From positions 204,940 through 268,939 of the forward strand of contig NZ_WNJL01000011.1 in assembly GCF_010378095.1 (NCBI RefSeq): a DNA stretch of 64,000 bases, given 5' to 3'. The notes under the pieces are model-generated. The model did no database searches and was not told the origin of the DNA. It was given only the letters and a program-made list of their open reading frames with translations. The stretch is from Acidithiobacillus ferrianus (GTDB lineage: Bacteria > Pseudomonadota > Gammaproteobacteria > Acidithiobacillales > Acidithiobacillaceae). Numbering within the stretch: position 1 is the stretch's first letter; every line of letters starts with the position of its first letter. A program made the translations under genes and the position numbers. This document shows positions 44,185 through 55,958 of the stretch, piece after piece.

Positions 44185-44866
44185 GCCCGGCGACCTCCGC
44201 GCACTCTCGTCGCGCCGTCAGCAAGCGCTCCACGGTACCCACGTCTGTCCATCTTCCCCGATACAATGTCCCCTCCAGCAAACCCGCCGCAATCCACCGC
44301 CGCAGCCAAGGGGCCAATGGGGCGGACTGCTCGGGGAAATCCCGGAACAACGCCGGGTCGAGGCGGGCGATGCCTGCGTAAGTATGACGTTCTTCACCCG
44401 TCAAAGCCACCAGGCCGCCGCGCAACGCGAAATCCCCGTGCGGATGTTGCGCCGGGTTGGGCACCAGCACCAGGTGACCGCGCGAGGCGGCGGGCTGACA
44501 CAACCGCGACCAGGGAAAATCGGTGCAGATGTCCCCATTCACCAGTAAAAAAGGCGCATCCCCCAAAAGCGGCAAGGCCCGGACGAGAGCGCCACCGGTT
44601 TCCAGACGACCGTCACGCTCGTCGCTATACCGGATGCCAACCCCGTGCCAATCCGTACCCAAGGCTTGCATGAGGACATCGCCCAGATGGCCCACATTGA
44701 TGATCACGTCGCGAATGCCCGCCGCCGCCAGCGACTCCAGATGACGCACGATCAAGGGCTTCCCGGCGACTTCCAGCAATGGCTTGGGAATGTGGTCGGT
44801 GAACGGCCGCAACCGTTCCCCTCGGCCCGCCGCCAAGATCATCGCCCGGGTAACGGTGGTGCCCAT
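44174..44866 (-). CDS. murU: N-acetylmuramate-1-phosphate uridylyltransferase MurU
   Basis: 230 residues. Opens with the nucleotidyltransferase motif MILAAGRGERLRPFTDHIPKPL near residues 9-30, with later LVNGDICTDFP near residues 105-115 (metal-binding aspartate). Pairing with amgK identifies it as MurU of the peptidoglycan recycling route that bypasses de novo UDP-MurNAc synthesis and fosfomycin sensitivity of MurA. An ATG at 44842 that overlaps the amgK stop (ATGA) is an alternative start. Confidence 0.85.
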   Translation of the reverse strand: MGTTVTRAMILAAGRGERLRPFTDHIPKPLLEVAGKPLIVRHLESLAAAGIRDVIINVGHLGDVLMQALGTDWHGVGIRYSDERDGRLETGGALVRALPLLGDAPFLLVNGDICTDFPWSRLCQPAASRGHLVLVPNPAQHPHGDFALRGGLVALTGEERHTYAGIARLDPALFRDFPEQSAPLAPWLRRWIAAGLLEGTLYRGRWTDVGTVERLLTARRECAEVAGRGL

Positions 44867-45867
44867 GGGGCGAAAAGCGCCTGATAAGACAGCAACTGGG
44901 GATCATCGCCCAAGGCCTCCCAAACGTAGGCCCAGAATCGTGGCAGAAAATCGAGATAAGCGATTTTGCCATCCCGATATGCCAGACGACAGAAAACACC
45001 GAGGATCTTGAGGTTACGTTGCAGCGCCATGCGCCCGACACTGACCAGAAAATCCGCCGGGCGGCGGGGTGGCGCGATGCCCGGATGCACCATCGCCAGA
45101 AAATCCAGCGCCCAGGCATCCCGCCGTGCCCGCCCCCAATCCCAGTAACGATCCCAGAGCAGAGAAACCAGATCATAGGTCCACGGCCCGCGCACGGCAT
45201 CCTGAAAATCGATCATGACCAACGTTGCAGCCCCCTGACAAACGAGGTTGCGCGCGTGAAAATCCCGGTGCACCCAGACCTGCGCTTGGGTGGTTGCGTT
45301 CTTCAGGAGGACGTCAAAAAGCGTCCGCAGGGCGCGCCCTCGATGCGGATCCAGGGTCAGGCCGAGATGTCCGCCCAGGTACCAGTCGATAAAAAGCGTC
45401 AGTTCCTCTTGCAAGCGGGCGGCCGAAAAAAACGGCAGGGGGGGCAACATGCCCTGTCGCTGTCCGGCCCACTGCAGATCCCGTATCAAAACCATCGCCC
45501 GCCGCATCCAACGGTCCACATCCATACCGGCGTCCAGCACGGCTTTTAAATCCACCGTCCCCAAGTCTTCCAGCAGCACAAAACCCGGCACCACTTGGGC
45601 GGCCAGCACCCGCGGCACCGGCAAGGCCGCTCGGGCAAAGCGTCGCTGCACCCGCAAAAAGGGTAAGATATCCTCCGGCGGCGGGGCATCCATGAAGATC
45701 AGATCCCCAGGCAGGCGCCAGTAACGCCGCCCACTGGCGTCTCCAGGAATGGCGCGCGCCCGCGTCACGGCTACACCCCGCTGCCGCAGCCACCGACGGG
45801 CTGCCGGAGACAGCGGGGCATCTGCCGGAGCGACGCGGGAATCAGCGGCAAGGAAAGATTGCGACAT
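44839..45867 (-). CDS. amgK: N-acetylmuramate/N-acetylglucosamine anomeric kinase AmgK
   Basis: 342 residues. Aminoglycoside phosphotransferase fold: GDASGRRYWRL near residues 43-53, ILPFLRVQRRF, the catalytic WVHRDFHARNLV near residue 212 and VMIDFQDAVRGPWTYDLVSLLWD near residues 228-250. It phosphorylates MurNAc and GlcNAc at C1 for MurU. Divergent from lptD with only 29 bases between start codons. No ribosome binding site is evident. Confidence 0.87.
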   Translation of the reverse strand: MSQSFLAADSRVAPADAPLSPAARRWLRQRGVAVTRARAIPGDASGRRYWRLPGDLIFMDAPPPEDILPFLRVQRRFARAALPVPRVLAAQVVPGFVLLEDLGTVDLKAVLDAGMDVDRWMRRAMVLIRDLQWAGQRQGMLPPLPFFSAARLQEELTLFIDWYLGGHLGLTLDPHRGRALRTLFDVLLKNATTQAQVWVHRDFHARNLVCQGAATLVMIDFQDAVRGPWTYDLVSLLWDRYWDWGRARRDAWALDFLAMVHPGIAPPRRPADFLVSVGRMALQRNLKILGVFCRLAYRDGKIAYLDFLPRFWAYVWEALGDDPQLLSYQALFAPWAPPLPGR

Positions 45868-45896
45868 AAAAGCATTCTGTGCGATTTTAGGCCTCT

Positions 45897-48092
45897 ATGA
45901 AAAGCCCCCTGCACCACGGTAAAAAATCCCCGCTTCGACCCAACCGCGCCGAAAGACGCCGACATGTTGTCCCGCCCGGCATCCGTCAGGCCCTGCTCGG
46001 TGCCCTGTTGGCTCCTGGGCTGGCGGTCGCCGCGGCGGCAGAGCACCCGATCACCCTCTATGCCGATCAGGTCAACGGCCTCGGCAGCGGTCACTGGACC
46101 GCCAGCGGCAACGTCGAGGTCTTGTACGGCGACCGTCGGGTCTATGCGGACACGGTGCACTACGACCAGGCACGCGATGAAATCATCGCCGACGGCCATG
46201 TGCGCATGGTCAGCCCCGGGCTCGTTACGGCCGCCCCCAAAGCCACCATTCATCTGCGGGCCAACGAAGGGGTGATCGTCCACCCCCGCTATTTGCTGGA
46301 GGCACAAAATGGTCACGGCCATGCCACAAATGGCCAGGAACTCAGCAAAGGCCACTATCGGCTCAACGAAGCCTGCTACACCACCTGTGATGGCGAAAAA
46401 CCGGCCTGGCAACTCTGGAGCGGTCAAATCGATCTCGACCAGAATGACAGCTATGTCTCCACCGCTGACACGACCGTCGATGTGTTCGGGCTTCCGGTAT
46501 TCTGGATGCCCTATCTCAGCTTTCCGCTGAAGCGGCACTCGGGACTTTTGGCACCCAGCGTAGGTAGTTCCACCATCAACGGCTTCTATCTCGGGATTCC
46601 CTATTACTTCAACATATCCAGCAACATGGACGACACCGTCACCGTCGACTATTTCGCCCGTCGCGGCGTCATGTTGCAGAATGAATTTCGTTACCTGGAA
46701 CCCCATTACAATGGCAAGCTCTACCTCGATCTGCTTCCCTCCGATCAGTTGACCCACAAGAATGTCTGGGCGGTTTCCTGGCAACACAATCAGAATCTGG
46801 GCGACGGCTTTAGCTTCAACGCCAATTACAACCGCGTCAGCTACAAAAACTTTCTCTCGGATTTCGGCGGGGTCGCGGGATTCGGCAGCAGCTTCGTGGG
46901 TGGCATCGGTAATGCGCCCTATCTCACCTCCTCCGGCGGGGTGTACTACGACAACGCCCACATTGAGGCTGGGGCCGCGCTGCAAAGCTACCAGGAACTG
47001 GTACCCGGCGGGGTCGCGCCCTACTCCCAGTTGCCCCGCCTTTTTGCCGACGGCTACTGGCGGGTCGGACGCAGCGGTTATTTCGACTGGCACAGCAGCT
47101 TCAACTACTTCTCGGCCTCCGCGGGTCCCATTGGCCAGCGTCTCGACCTCATTCCCACCCTCGGCTGGCGCTTCAGCCGTGGTTGGGGGTTTCTGGAACC
47201 CCAGGCCCGGCTGTACTACAGCCACTACCAGATCCAGCGCAACGGCCCCTATGCGCGCGCCACCAATCGCACCCTGCCAGCGCTGAGCCTCAAGGGCGGC
47301 TTGAATTTCGTGCGTTATGACGGCAACGGCAGCACCGCACTGCTGCAACCCCTGTTCAAATACACTTACATCCCCCTGCAGGCCCAGAACGGCATCCCCA
47401 GTTTCGATGCCAGCCAGCCCTATCAGAACTTCCCGATGATCTTTACGAATAACGTCCTCTATACGGGCAGCGACCGTATCAATGCCGCGAATCAGGTGGC
47501 ACTGGGTCTGCGCGGCACCTGGCTCACCCCCAGCGGGCGTCAGCTCTGGCAGGCGGCCATCGGGCAGATCCGTTATTTCAACCGGCGCCAGATCAATCTC
47601 GCCGGCGATATCGTTCCCCAGAACCAACAATCCAACTACTTTTTTGAGGGACAATACGCGCCCCTCCCGGACATCAACTTCATCGCCAGTTCGCAGGTCG
47701 ACGCCCCCTGGCAAAAGCTGGAACGGCTCAACCTTCGCGCCCAATGGCTGCCCGGCCCCCAGCGTGCCATCAACCTCGATTACCGCTTCACCCGCCATTT
47801 CGTGAATCAGGCCGGCATCTCCGGTGCCTGGCCCCTCTACAAACGCTGGCAACTTCTGGGTAGCTACCAATATGACGTGACCGACCGCAAGCCTCTGGAG
47901 GAGCTCGTGGGGATCGGCTATGATGGCGGCTGCTGGGCGACCCACATGATGGTCTATCATCAGATCCTTCTCGGCGGACAGTCCAACAATGTCCTTTATC
48001 TGGAGATCGTGTTGCGTGGCCTGACCAGCCTCGGTAACGCCTCAAACAGCCTGCTCAGCCAGTATGTGCCGGGCGCAAGCATGGAGTTTTGA
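45897..48092 (+). CDS. lptD: Outer-membrane LPS assembly protein LptD
   Basis: 731 residues. Basic N-terminus and signal segment (ALLGALLAPGLAVAAAA), an LptA-like jellyroll (about 50-140: ITLYADQV, WTASGNVEVLYGD), then a large beta barrel ending SNSLLSQYVPGASMEF. Cysteines are few: CYTTC near residues 158-162 and one in GGCWA near residue 680. E. coli LptD has four cysteines in two disulfides (with a CC pair late), so one late cysteine is missing and none lies near the N-terminus. It places LPS in the outer leaflet with LptE. Confidence 0.92.
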   Translation: MKSPLHHGKKSPLRPNRAERRRHVVPPGIRQALLGALLAPGLAVAAAAEHPITLYADQVNGLGSGHWTASGNVEVLYGDRRVYADTVHYDQARDEIIADGHVRMVSPGLVTAAPKATIHLRANEGVIVHPRYLLEAQNGHGHATNGQELSKGHYRLNEACYTTCDGEKPAWQLWSGQIDLDQNDSYVSTADTTVDVFGLPVFWMPYLSFPLKRHSGLLAPSVGSSTINGFYLGIPYYFNISSNMDDTVTVDYFARRGVMLQNEFRYLEPHYNGKLYLDLLPSDQLTHKNVWAVSWQHNQNLGDGFSFNANYNRVSYKNFLSDFGGVAGFGSSFVGGIGNAPYLTSSGGVYYDNAHIEAGAALQSYQELVPGGVAPYSQLPRLFADGYWRVGRSGYFDWHSSFNYFSASAGPIGQRLDLIPTLGWRFSRGWGFLEPQARLYYSHYQIQRNGPYARATNRTLPALSLKGGLNFVRYDGNGSTALLQPLFKYTYIPLQAQNGIPSFDASQPYQNFPMIFTNNVLYTGSDRINAANQVALGLRGTWLTPSGRQLWQAAIGQIRYFNRRQINLAGDIVPQNQQSNYFFEGQYAPLPDINFIASSQVDAPWQKLERLNLRAQWLPGPQRAINLDYRFTRHFVNQAGISGAWPLYKRWQLLGSYQYDVTDRKPLEELVGIGYDGGCWATHMMVYHQILLGGQSNNVLYLEIVLRGLTSLGNASNSLLSQYVPGASMEF

Positions 48093-49525
48093 TGTTGCTC
48101 AAACACCGTTCCGCTGTACTCGTCCTGGGCCTCGTCCTGGGCACCATTCCCGCTTCGGCCTGGGCGACCACCCCCTTTCTCAATCGCGACACCCTCCTGC
48201 CGTCCCCGCCCGTGGCCACACCGCGGACGGCCACACAAACCTATTCGGAAAACTCCGCGGAAGCGCCCGTGGTGGCACCACTACCCGAAAACACCCAGGA
48301 TCTCGACAAGGTCGTTGCGGTGATCAATGACAACATCATCACTTCCATGCAGTTGGAACAGCGCGTGCGCGCGGTGCGCGCGCGCCTGCAGGCGCAAGAC
48401 CCCAACGCCATGCCCCCGGAAGACATCCTGCGCCGGCAGGTGTTGCAGCAGATGATCCTCCAGGACATCGAGTTGCAGATCGCTCACCGTGCGGGCATCA
48501 AGGTCGATAAGGCCACCCTGGATCAGGCGGTCGACAACCTCGCGCGCACCAACAATCTCACCCCGGACCAGTTGCGTCAGGCCTTGGCCAACCAGGGACA
48601 ATCCTGGAAAAGTTTCACCAACGACCTCAGGGATCGCATCCGGGTGGACCGCCTCATGCAGCAAGAAGTGGAGAGCCGGGTCCACATCGGTCCCGATGAG
48701 GTCAAAACCTTCGCGCAGCAACTCAAAGAGATGGGCGGCGTGCGCTTTGACCTGCAACAGATATTCATCGCGCTGCCTGACAATCCGACCCCTGATGCCG
48801 TCAGTACGGCACGGCGTGAGGCCAGCCGGGTGCGGGATCGACTGATCGCCGGCGAGAGTTTCAGTCGTCTCGCCACCCAGGTCAGCAGCGGCCACGATGT
48901 GCTCCAAGGCGGACGTTTGGGCTGGGTCAAGGCCGGTGAGCTGCCTCCCTCGGTCACCCAGAGCCTCCTCCAGTTGAAGGTGGGCGACATCAGTCCGATC
49001 ATCCCCGGTCCCACCGGTTTTCACATTTTCAAACTCCTGGATGTCAAACACGAACAGCCGACGGTCACCGAGGTCAAAGCGGCCATGATCGTCCTCCGTG
49101 CCGGCAACGGCCTACAATTACAGGAAGCAGAGACCCGCGCCCAGGACATCCAGCAGGCGCTGCAAAACGGCACCCGTTTTTCCGAACTGGCCCGCAACTA
49201 TAGCCAGGACCAGAGCACCGCCGCCCACGGGGGCGAACTGGGCTGGGTCGCCCCCGGCCGGCTGCCGGACAATCTCGAACGCGCGCTGCTCTCCCTGCAA
49301 GTCGGCGGTGTCAGCAGCCCCATCCGCGAAGGAGACGCCCTTTACATCATGCACTCCCAGGGCCAGCGCCAGCAAATCGTAAAAGAACAGCAGATCATGG
49401 CCGCGGCGCGCATGCAATTATACAACCGCATCGTCCACGAACGGATGGACGAATGGCAACGCCGCATTCGCGACAGCGCTTACGTCGAGATTCTCGAACC
49501 CGGTCTGCGCAGCGCCGATGCCTGA
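48092..49525 (+). CDS. surA: Periplasmic chaperone / peptidyl-prolyl isomerase SurA
   Basis: 477 residues. Signal peptide (MLLKHRSAVLVLGLVLGTIPASAWA), N-terminal chaperone module with VVAVINDNIITSMQLEQRV near residues 71-90, and two parvulin domains (about 215-310 and 325-420; GGRLGWVKAGELP and GGELGWVAPGRLP). It escorts outer-membrane proteins, LptD being a main client, which matches its position after lptD. ATG overlaps the lptD stop (TGATG). Confidence 0.93.
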   Translation: MLLKHRSAVLVLGLVLGTIPASAWATTPFLNRDTLLPSPPVATPRTATQTYSENSAEAPVVAPLPENTQDLDKVVAVINDNIITSMQLEQRVRAVRARLQAQDPNAMPPEDILRRQVLQQMILQDIELQIAHRAGIKVDKATLDQAVDNLARTNNLTPDQLRQALANQGQSWKSFTNDLRDRIRVDRLMQQEVESRVHIGPDEVKTFAQQLKEMGGVRFDLQQIFIALPDNPTPDAVSTARREASRVRDRLIAGESFSRLATQVSSGHDVLQGGRLGWVKAGELPPSVTQSLLQLKVGDISPIIPGPTGFHIFKLLDVKHEQPTVTEVKAAMIVLRAGNGLQLQEAETRAQDIQQALQNGTRFSELARNYSQDQSTAAHGGELGWVAPGRLPDNLERALLSLQVGGVSSPIREGDALYIMHSQGQRQQIVKEQQIMAAARMQLYNRIVHERMDEWQRRIRDSAYVEILEPGLRSADA

Positions 49526-50345
49526 AGTTTTCAGCACAGCGCGGTTGGCCTCCTTACGTCCCTCCAACCAGGGATCGTGCCGCATCCGTTTTGTGCCGAT
49601 CTGGACCCTGTTTTACAAAGAGACTTTGCGCTTCGGCAAGGTCTGGCTGCAAACCCTCGCGGCGCCATTGATCACCACCCTCCTCTATCTGGTGGTTTTT
49701 GGGCATGCCTTGGGGAGTCACGTTTCCGTCTATCCAGGGGTCAGCTACACCGCCTTCCTCGTGCCCGGCCTGATGATGATGGCGGTCCTGCAAAATGCCT
49801 TCGCCAACAGCTCCTCCAGCCTGATCCAGGCCAAGGTGACCGGCAACATCGTCTTCCTGCTGCTCAGTCCATTGAGCCCCACGGAAATCTTTGGCGCCAT
49901 GGTCGCGGCCTCCGTACTCCGTGGCACGCTGGTGGGGCTTTCCATTCTGGCGCTGGCGTTGCTTTATCTGCACATACCCCTGCTGCACCCCTTGTGGATT
50001 GTTGTGTTTACGGTGCTAGGCGCCAGCGGGATGGGGTCGTTAGGCTTGATTGCCGGGCTTTGGGCCGAAAAATTCGATCAGATTGCCGGTTTTCAAAACT
50101 TCATCATCATGCCACTGACCTATCTTGCCGGCGTGTTTTATTCGGTACAGTCCCTGACCGGTGCCTGGCGGCAAATATCGTTGTTCAATCCATTCTTCTA
50201 CATCATTGACGGGTTCCGCTATGGGTTTTTTGCGGACTCCGATGCCAGCGTGTGGATTTGCCTCGGCGTTGGCATCGCCTTCGCGGGAGTGACCGGCCTT
50301 CTCGCCTGGCGCCTGCTGGCGGACGGTTATAAGCTGCGCCCGTAA
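49518..50345 (+). CDS. ABC-2 type transporter permease (YadH-like)
   Basis: 275 residues, six membrane segments. The pattern LFYKETLRFGKVWLQTLAAPLITTLLYLVVFG near residues 31-62, VPGLMMMAVLQNAFANSSSS and the late SLFNPFFYIIDGFRYG are typical of the ABC-2 family of the YadH type. No ATPase gene is adjacent, so the partner must be encoded elsewhere. The start at 49518 overlaps surA by 8 bases; GTG 49593 would give a protein more like YadH in length at the N-terminus. Confidence 0.8.
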   Translation: MPEVFSTARLASLRPSNQGSCRIRFVPIWTLFYKETLRFGKVWLQTLAAPLITTLLYLVVFGHALGSHVSVYPGVSYTAFLVPGLMMMAVLQNAFANSSSSLIQAKVTGNIVFLLLSPLSPTEIFGAMVAASVLRGTLVGLSILALALLYLHIPLLHPLWIVVFTVLGASGMGSLGLIAGLWAEKFDQIAGFQNFIIMPLTYLAGVFYSVQSLTGAWRQISLFNPFFYIIDGFRYGFFADSDASVWICLGVGIAFAGVTGLLAWRLLADGYKLRP

Positions 50346-50368
50346 CAGGGGGGTCGGTATTTCCCCTC

Positions 50369-50397
50369 TTGCACAAGGGGATGCCGCTGGGTATAAG
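50369..50397 (+). promoter_or_regulatory. Strong sigma-70 promoter match before bolA-grxD-murA-his
   Basis: TTGCAC at 50369-50374, exactly 17 bases, then TATAAG at 50392-50397. Predicted start near 50404, leader of about 38 bases to the bolA ATG. It follows the stop of the ABC permease gene by 24 bases. Confidence 0.6.
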
Positions 50398-50441
50398 TGG
50401 TCCCATCACACAGCCGCTTTTTTACGTTACACTACGTTCCC

Positions 50442-50696
50442 ATGAATGCGCTTACGATCAAATCACTCATCCAGCAACGACTGCCCGACGCCCTGGTCGA
50501 GGTTTCAGGGGAGGACGGTGCCCACTTCGAAGCACTGGTGGTTTCTCCAGCCTTTGTCGGACTTTCCCTCATCAGACAGCATCAACTGGTCTATGCTGCC
50601 CTGGGCGAACGCATGCGTGCGGAAATCCATGCCCTCTCGCTGCGCACCCTAACCCCCGAACAAGCTCAACAGCACCGTCACTCCACGACACACTAA
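50442..50696 (+). CDS. BolA-family protein (IbaG type)
   Basis: 84 residues. Opens MNALTIKSLIQQRLPDALVEV, with SPAFVGLSLIRQHQLVYAALGERM near residues 38-61, typical of the BolA fold; the conserved histidine in the loop (DGAHFEALVVS) is present near residue 28. BolA proteins bind monothiol glutaredoxins and share an iron-sulfur cluster; the grx gene lies 34 bases downstream. The upstream in-frame GTG at 50397 overlaps the promoter and is not used. Confidence 0.88.
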   Translation: MNALTIKSLIQQRLPDALVEVSGEDGAHFEALVVSPAFVGLSLIRQHQLVYAALGERMRAEIHALSLRTLTPEQAQQHRHSTTH

Positions 50697-50730
50697 ACGT
50701 CGTTCTTATCTCTAGTTAGCGAGGACAACC

Positions 50731-51063
50731 ATGGCAACGATTCAGGAACTCATCCAGGAACAGGTCCAGAAACACCCCGTCGTGCTCTACATGAAAGGAA
50801 ATCCGCGGGCACCGCAATGCGGTTTCTCGGCGCGCGCCGTGCAATTGCTGCAACAGTCCGGCGTCAAGGAGCTCTTCACGGTGGATGTCCTGGCCGACCC
50901 GCAGATTCGCGATGGCATCAAGCAATACTCCAACTGGCCGACCATTCCCCAACTCTATATTCAGGGTGAATTTGTCGGTGGATCGGATATCATGTCCGAC
51001 CTCTATCAGCAAGGCGAACTGCAGAAACTGCTCGACAACGCCCAAGCGACTCGCGCGGACTGA
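50731..51063 (+). CDS. grxD: Monothiol glutaredoxin, Grx4 family
   Basis: 110 residues. The CGFS active site is at residues 30-33 (PRAPQCGFSARAV), with later WPTIPQLYIQGEFVGGSDI binding glutathione. Such proteins carry [2Fe-2S] clusters with BolA and serve iron-sulfur trafficking. ATG follows GAGGA. Together with bolA it precedes murA. Confidence 0.93.
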   Translation: MATIQELIQEQVQKHPVVLYMKGNPRAPQCGFSARAVQLLQQSGVKELFTVDVLADPQIRDGIKQYSNWPTIPQLYIQGEFVGGSDIMSDLYQQGELQKLLDNAQATRAD

Positions 51064-52984
<1,921 letters not shown>

Positions 52985-52988
<4 letters not shown>

Positions 52989-54286
52989 AACGTCTGGATA
53001 CCCGCGACCCGGATTTTGCCCGTCAGCTTCACGCGCTGCACGACTGGGATGCCAATCTGGACCCGCAGATTGAAGCGCGGGTGCGGGAGATCGTCGCTGC
53101 GGTCCGTGATCGGGGCGATGCGGCGCTACGCGAGTACACCGAGCGCTTCGATGGCGTAACGACCGCTTCCGCCGCCGATCTGGAAATTCCCCGCAGCGAC
53201 TGGGCAGCGGCGCTGAACGGCCTGAAGCCCGCCCAACGTGCCGCCCTGGAAGAGGCGGCGCTACGCATCCACGGTTATCACGAACATCAGCGCAGTGAAA
53301 GCTGGACCTTTACCGAAGCCGACGGCACGGTGCTCGGCCAGCGCATCCTGCCCCTGTACCGGGTAGGCATTTACGTGCCGGGTGGTAAAGCGGCCTATCC
53401 CAGCTCCGTGCTGATGAATGCCCTTCCCGCCCGCGTGGCGGGCGTAAAAGAAATCATCATGACGGTGCCTACCCCGCGGGGCCAGGTGAATCCCTGGGTG
53501 CTGGCCGCCGCAGCCATTGCCGGCGTGGATCGTGTCTTCCGTATTGGCGGTGCGCAGGCGATCGCGGCGCTGGCCTATGGGACGGAGCATATCCCGGCGG
53601 TGGACAAAATTGTCGGTCCCGGCAATACCTATGTGGCCACCGCCAAGCGCATGGTCTTCGGTCGGGTGGGTATCGACATGATTGCCGGTCCCAGCGAAAT
53701 CCTCGTGATCAGCGACGGCTCGGCACCGGCAGAATGGTTGGCCTGGGATCTGCTGTCGCAAGCGGAACACGATGAACTGGCCCAGAGTATCCTCATCAGC
53801 TGGGATGACGCGCATATCGAGTCGGTCGTAACCGCCGTGGATGCCGCCCTTGATCAGCTCGATCGCGCGCCCATCGCCCGCAAGAGCTGGGCGGATCGGG
53901 GCGCGGTGATCCGTGTGCATGACCGCGCCGAAGCCTGCGCCATTGCCGACCACCTCGCGCCGGAACATCTGGAGCTTGCGGTAGCGCATCCCGAAGACTG
54001 GCTGGCGGATATCCACAATGCCGGGGCCATTTTTATGGGTATCCACAGTTGCGAAGCCCTCGGCGACTATGTCGCGGGCCCCAACCATGTGCTGCCCACG
54101 GGCGGCAGTGCGCGTTTTTCCTCAGCCCTCGGCGTCTATGACTTCATCAAGCGCAACAGTCTTATCCACAGCAGCCCCGCTGGTGCCGCGCAACTCGGCC
54201 GGATCGCTGAACGTCTGGCCTTGGGTGAGGGTCTGACGGCCCACGCACGCTCGGCGGCCTGCCGCATCCCCACGGCCGGATCATGA
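52985..54286 (+). CDS. hisD: Histidinol dehydrogenase
   Basis: 433 residues. [19 protein letters not shown] near residues 129-147, [16 protein letters not shown] near residue 212, [21 protein letters not shown] and [14 protein letters not shown] near residue 363 match the zinc enzyme that oxidises histidinol to histidine in two steps. Its start and stop both overlap neighbours by 4 bases. Confidence 0.96.
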
Positions 54287-55362
54287 GCGACAACGCGACA
54301 ACGGCCTTGATGCACAGCCTGTTGCGCCCGGAATTGTTGGCCAGCAAGGCCTATGCGGTAGCGCCCGGTGAGGGTCTCATCAAACTCGACGCCATGGAGA
54401 ACCCCTACGGCCTGCCCGCGGCACTGCGCGAAGAATGGCTGCGCAGCCTAGCCGATGCCCCCCTCAATCGCTACCCCGACGCGCATCCGGTCGCCCTGGT
54501 CGACGCCCTCAAGGCGCACGTCGGTCTGCCCGCCGGGATAGAACTCATGCTCGGCAACGGCTCCGATGAATTGATCCAGATTTTAGTGACCGCCGTGGCG
54601 GGCAGCCAGCGCCCCGTCATGGCCGTGGAACCCGGCTTCGTCATGTATCGCCTGCTGACCCAACAACTGGGACTGCACTTCGTGGGCGTTCCCCTGGACC
54701 CGGACTTCCGTCTGGATCTCCCGGCCCTGCTGACCGCGATCGCCGCGCAACGGCCCGCCATCCTCTTTCTCGACTGGCCCAACAATCCCAGTGGCAGCCT
54801 CTTCCCCGAGGCGGATCTGGAAGCGATTATCGCCGCGGCTCCGGGTCTTGTGGTGATCGATGAGGCCTATCACGCCTTCAGCCAGAAAACCTTCGCCGGC
54901 CGTTTGGCCCGCCACCCTAATCTCCTCCTGCTGCGCACCCTGTCCAAGGAAGGTCTGGCGGGTTTGCGGCTGGGGATGCTGGCGGGATCGGCCGCGTGGA
55001 TTCAAGAGCTGGACAAGCTGCGCCTGCCTTACAACATCAACGTGCTTACCCAGCGCAGCGCCGCTTTCTATCTACGTCATGCCGAAGTACTGGAAGCCCA
55101 GGCCGAGATCCTGCGTGCCGAACGGGAACGACTCTTCCGGGCTATCAGCGCGTGCGGCCTGTCGGTCTGGCCCAGCGCCGCCAATTTTCTGCTCTTTCAT
55201 GCTCCCGGGCGGGCGGCGGCGCTCTTTTCCGGGCTGCGCGAAGGCGGAGTGCTCATCAAAGTCTTTACAGGCCACCCTCGCCTCGGCGAATATCTACGGG
55301 TGACGGTCGGCACACCCGCCGAAAACGATCGCTTTCTGGCCGTATTGGAGTCCCTACTGTGA
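54283..55362 (+). CDS. hisC: Histidinol-phosphate aminotransferase
   Basis: 359 residues, class I/II PLP enzyme. [11 protein letters not shown] near residues 36-46, [11 protein letters not shown] near 87, [11 protein letters not shown] near 164, [12 protein letters not shown] near 191 and the PLP lysine in [14 protein letters not shown] near residue 222. It makes histidinol phosphate. ATG overlaps the hisD stop. Confidence 0.95.
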   Translation: MSDNATTALMHSLLRPELLASKAYAVAPGEGLIKLDAMENPYGLPAALREEWLRSLADAPLNRYPDAHPVALVDALKAHVGLPAGIELMLGNGSDELIQILVTAVAGSQRPVMAVEPGFVMYRLLTQQLGLHFVGVPLDPDFRLDLPALLTAIAAQRPAILFLDWPNNPSGSLFPEADLEAIIAAAPGLVVIDEAYHAFSQKTFAGRLARHPNLLLLRTLSKEGLAGLRLGMLAGSAAWIQELDKLRLPYNINVLTQRSAAFYLRHAEVLEAQAEILRAERERLFRAISACGLSVWPSAANFLLFHAPGRAAALFSGLREGGVLIKVFTGHPRLGEYLRVTVGTPAENDRFLAVLESLL

Positions 55363-55958
55363 ATCCGCGTCAAGCCGAAGTCGAAAGAAACACCCTCGAG
55401 ACCCAGATCCACGTGGCCCTGAATCTGGATGGCTCGGGACAGGCGGATCTGCGCACCGGGCTGCCCTTTCTCGATCACATGATCCACCAGATCGCCCGTC
55501 ACGGTCTCTTCGATCTACGCATTCAAGCCCATGGCGACCTGGACATCGACGCCCATCACACGGTGGAAGACATCGGAATCACCCTCGGTCAGACCTTTGC
55601 TCGCGCCGTCGGGGACAAGGCCGGCATCCAGCGCTATGGCCATGCCTACGTGCCACTGGACGAAGCCCTATCGCGCGCCGTGGTGGACCTCTCCGGTCGT
55701 CCCGGACTGGTCTTCGCCGTCGAGTTTCCCCGTGCCCAGGTGGGCGACTTTGATGTGGACCTTTTTCATGAGTTTTTCCAGGGCTTCGTCAACCACGCGC
55801 AGGTGACCCTGCATCTGGACACCCTGCGCGGCAACAATACCCACCACGTCGCCGAGACCCTCTTCAAGGCCTGTGGCCGCGCCCTGCGCATGGCCGCCGC
55901 TCCCGATCCGCGCATGGCGAACACCGTGCCCAGCACCAAAGGCACGCTGACCCTATGA
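55359..55958 (+). CDS. hisB: Imidazoleglycerol-phosphate dehydratase
   Basis: 199 residues, monofunctional (no histidinol-phosphatase domain). [19 protein letters not shown] near residues 36-54, [15 protein letters not shown] near residues 66-80 and the later [13 protein letters not shown] near residue 150 carry the manganese-binding histidines. GTG at 55359 overlaps the hisC stop; the frame continues upstream into hisC but is not coding there. Histidinol-phosphatase must be supplied by another gene. Confidence 0.95.
   Translation: MNPRQAEVERNTLETQIHVALNLDGSGQADLRTGLPFLDHMIHQIARHGLFDLRIQAHGDLDIDAHHTVEDIGITLGQTFARAVGDKAGIQRYGHAYVPLDEALSRAVVDLSGRPGLVFAVEFPRAQVGDFDVDLFHEFFQGFVNHAQVTLHLDTLRGNNTHHVAETLFKACGRALRMAAAPDPRMANTVPSTKGTLTL

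Noticed and set aside
45771..47960. 729-codon open frame on the minus strand opposite lptD
   Set aside because: Antisense shadow of a GC-rich gene; low-complexity V/G/I-rich translation and no family motif, while lptD motifs are clear on the other strand.
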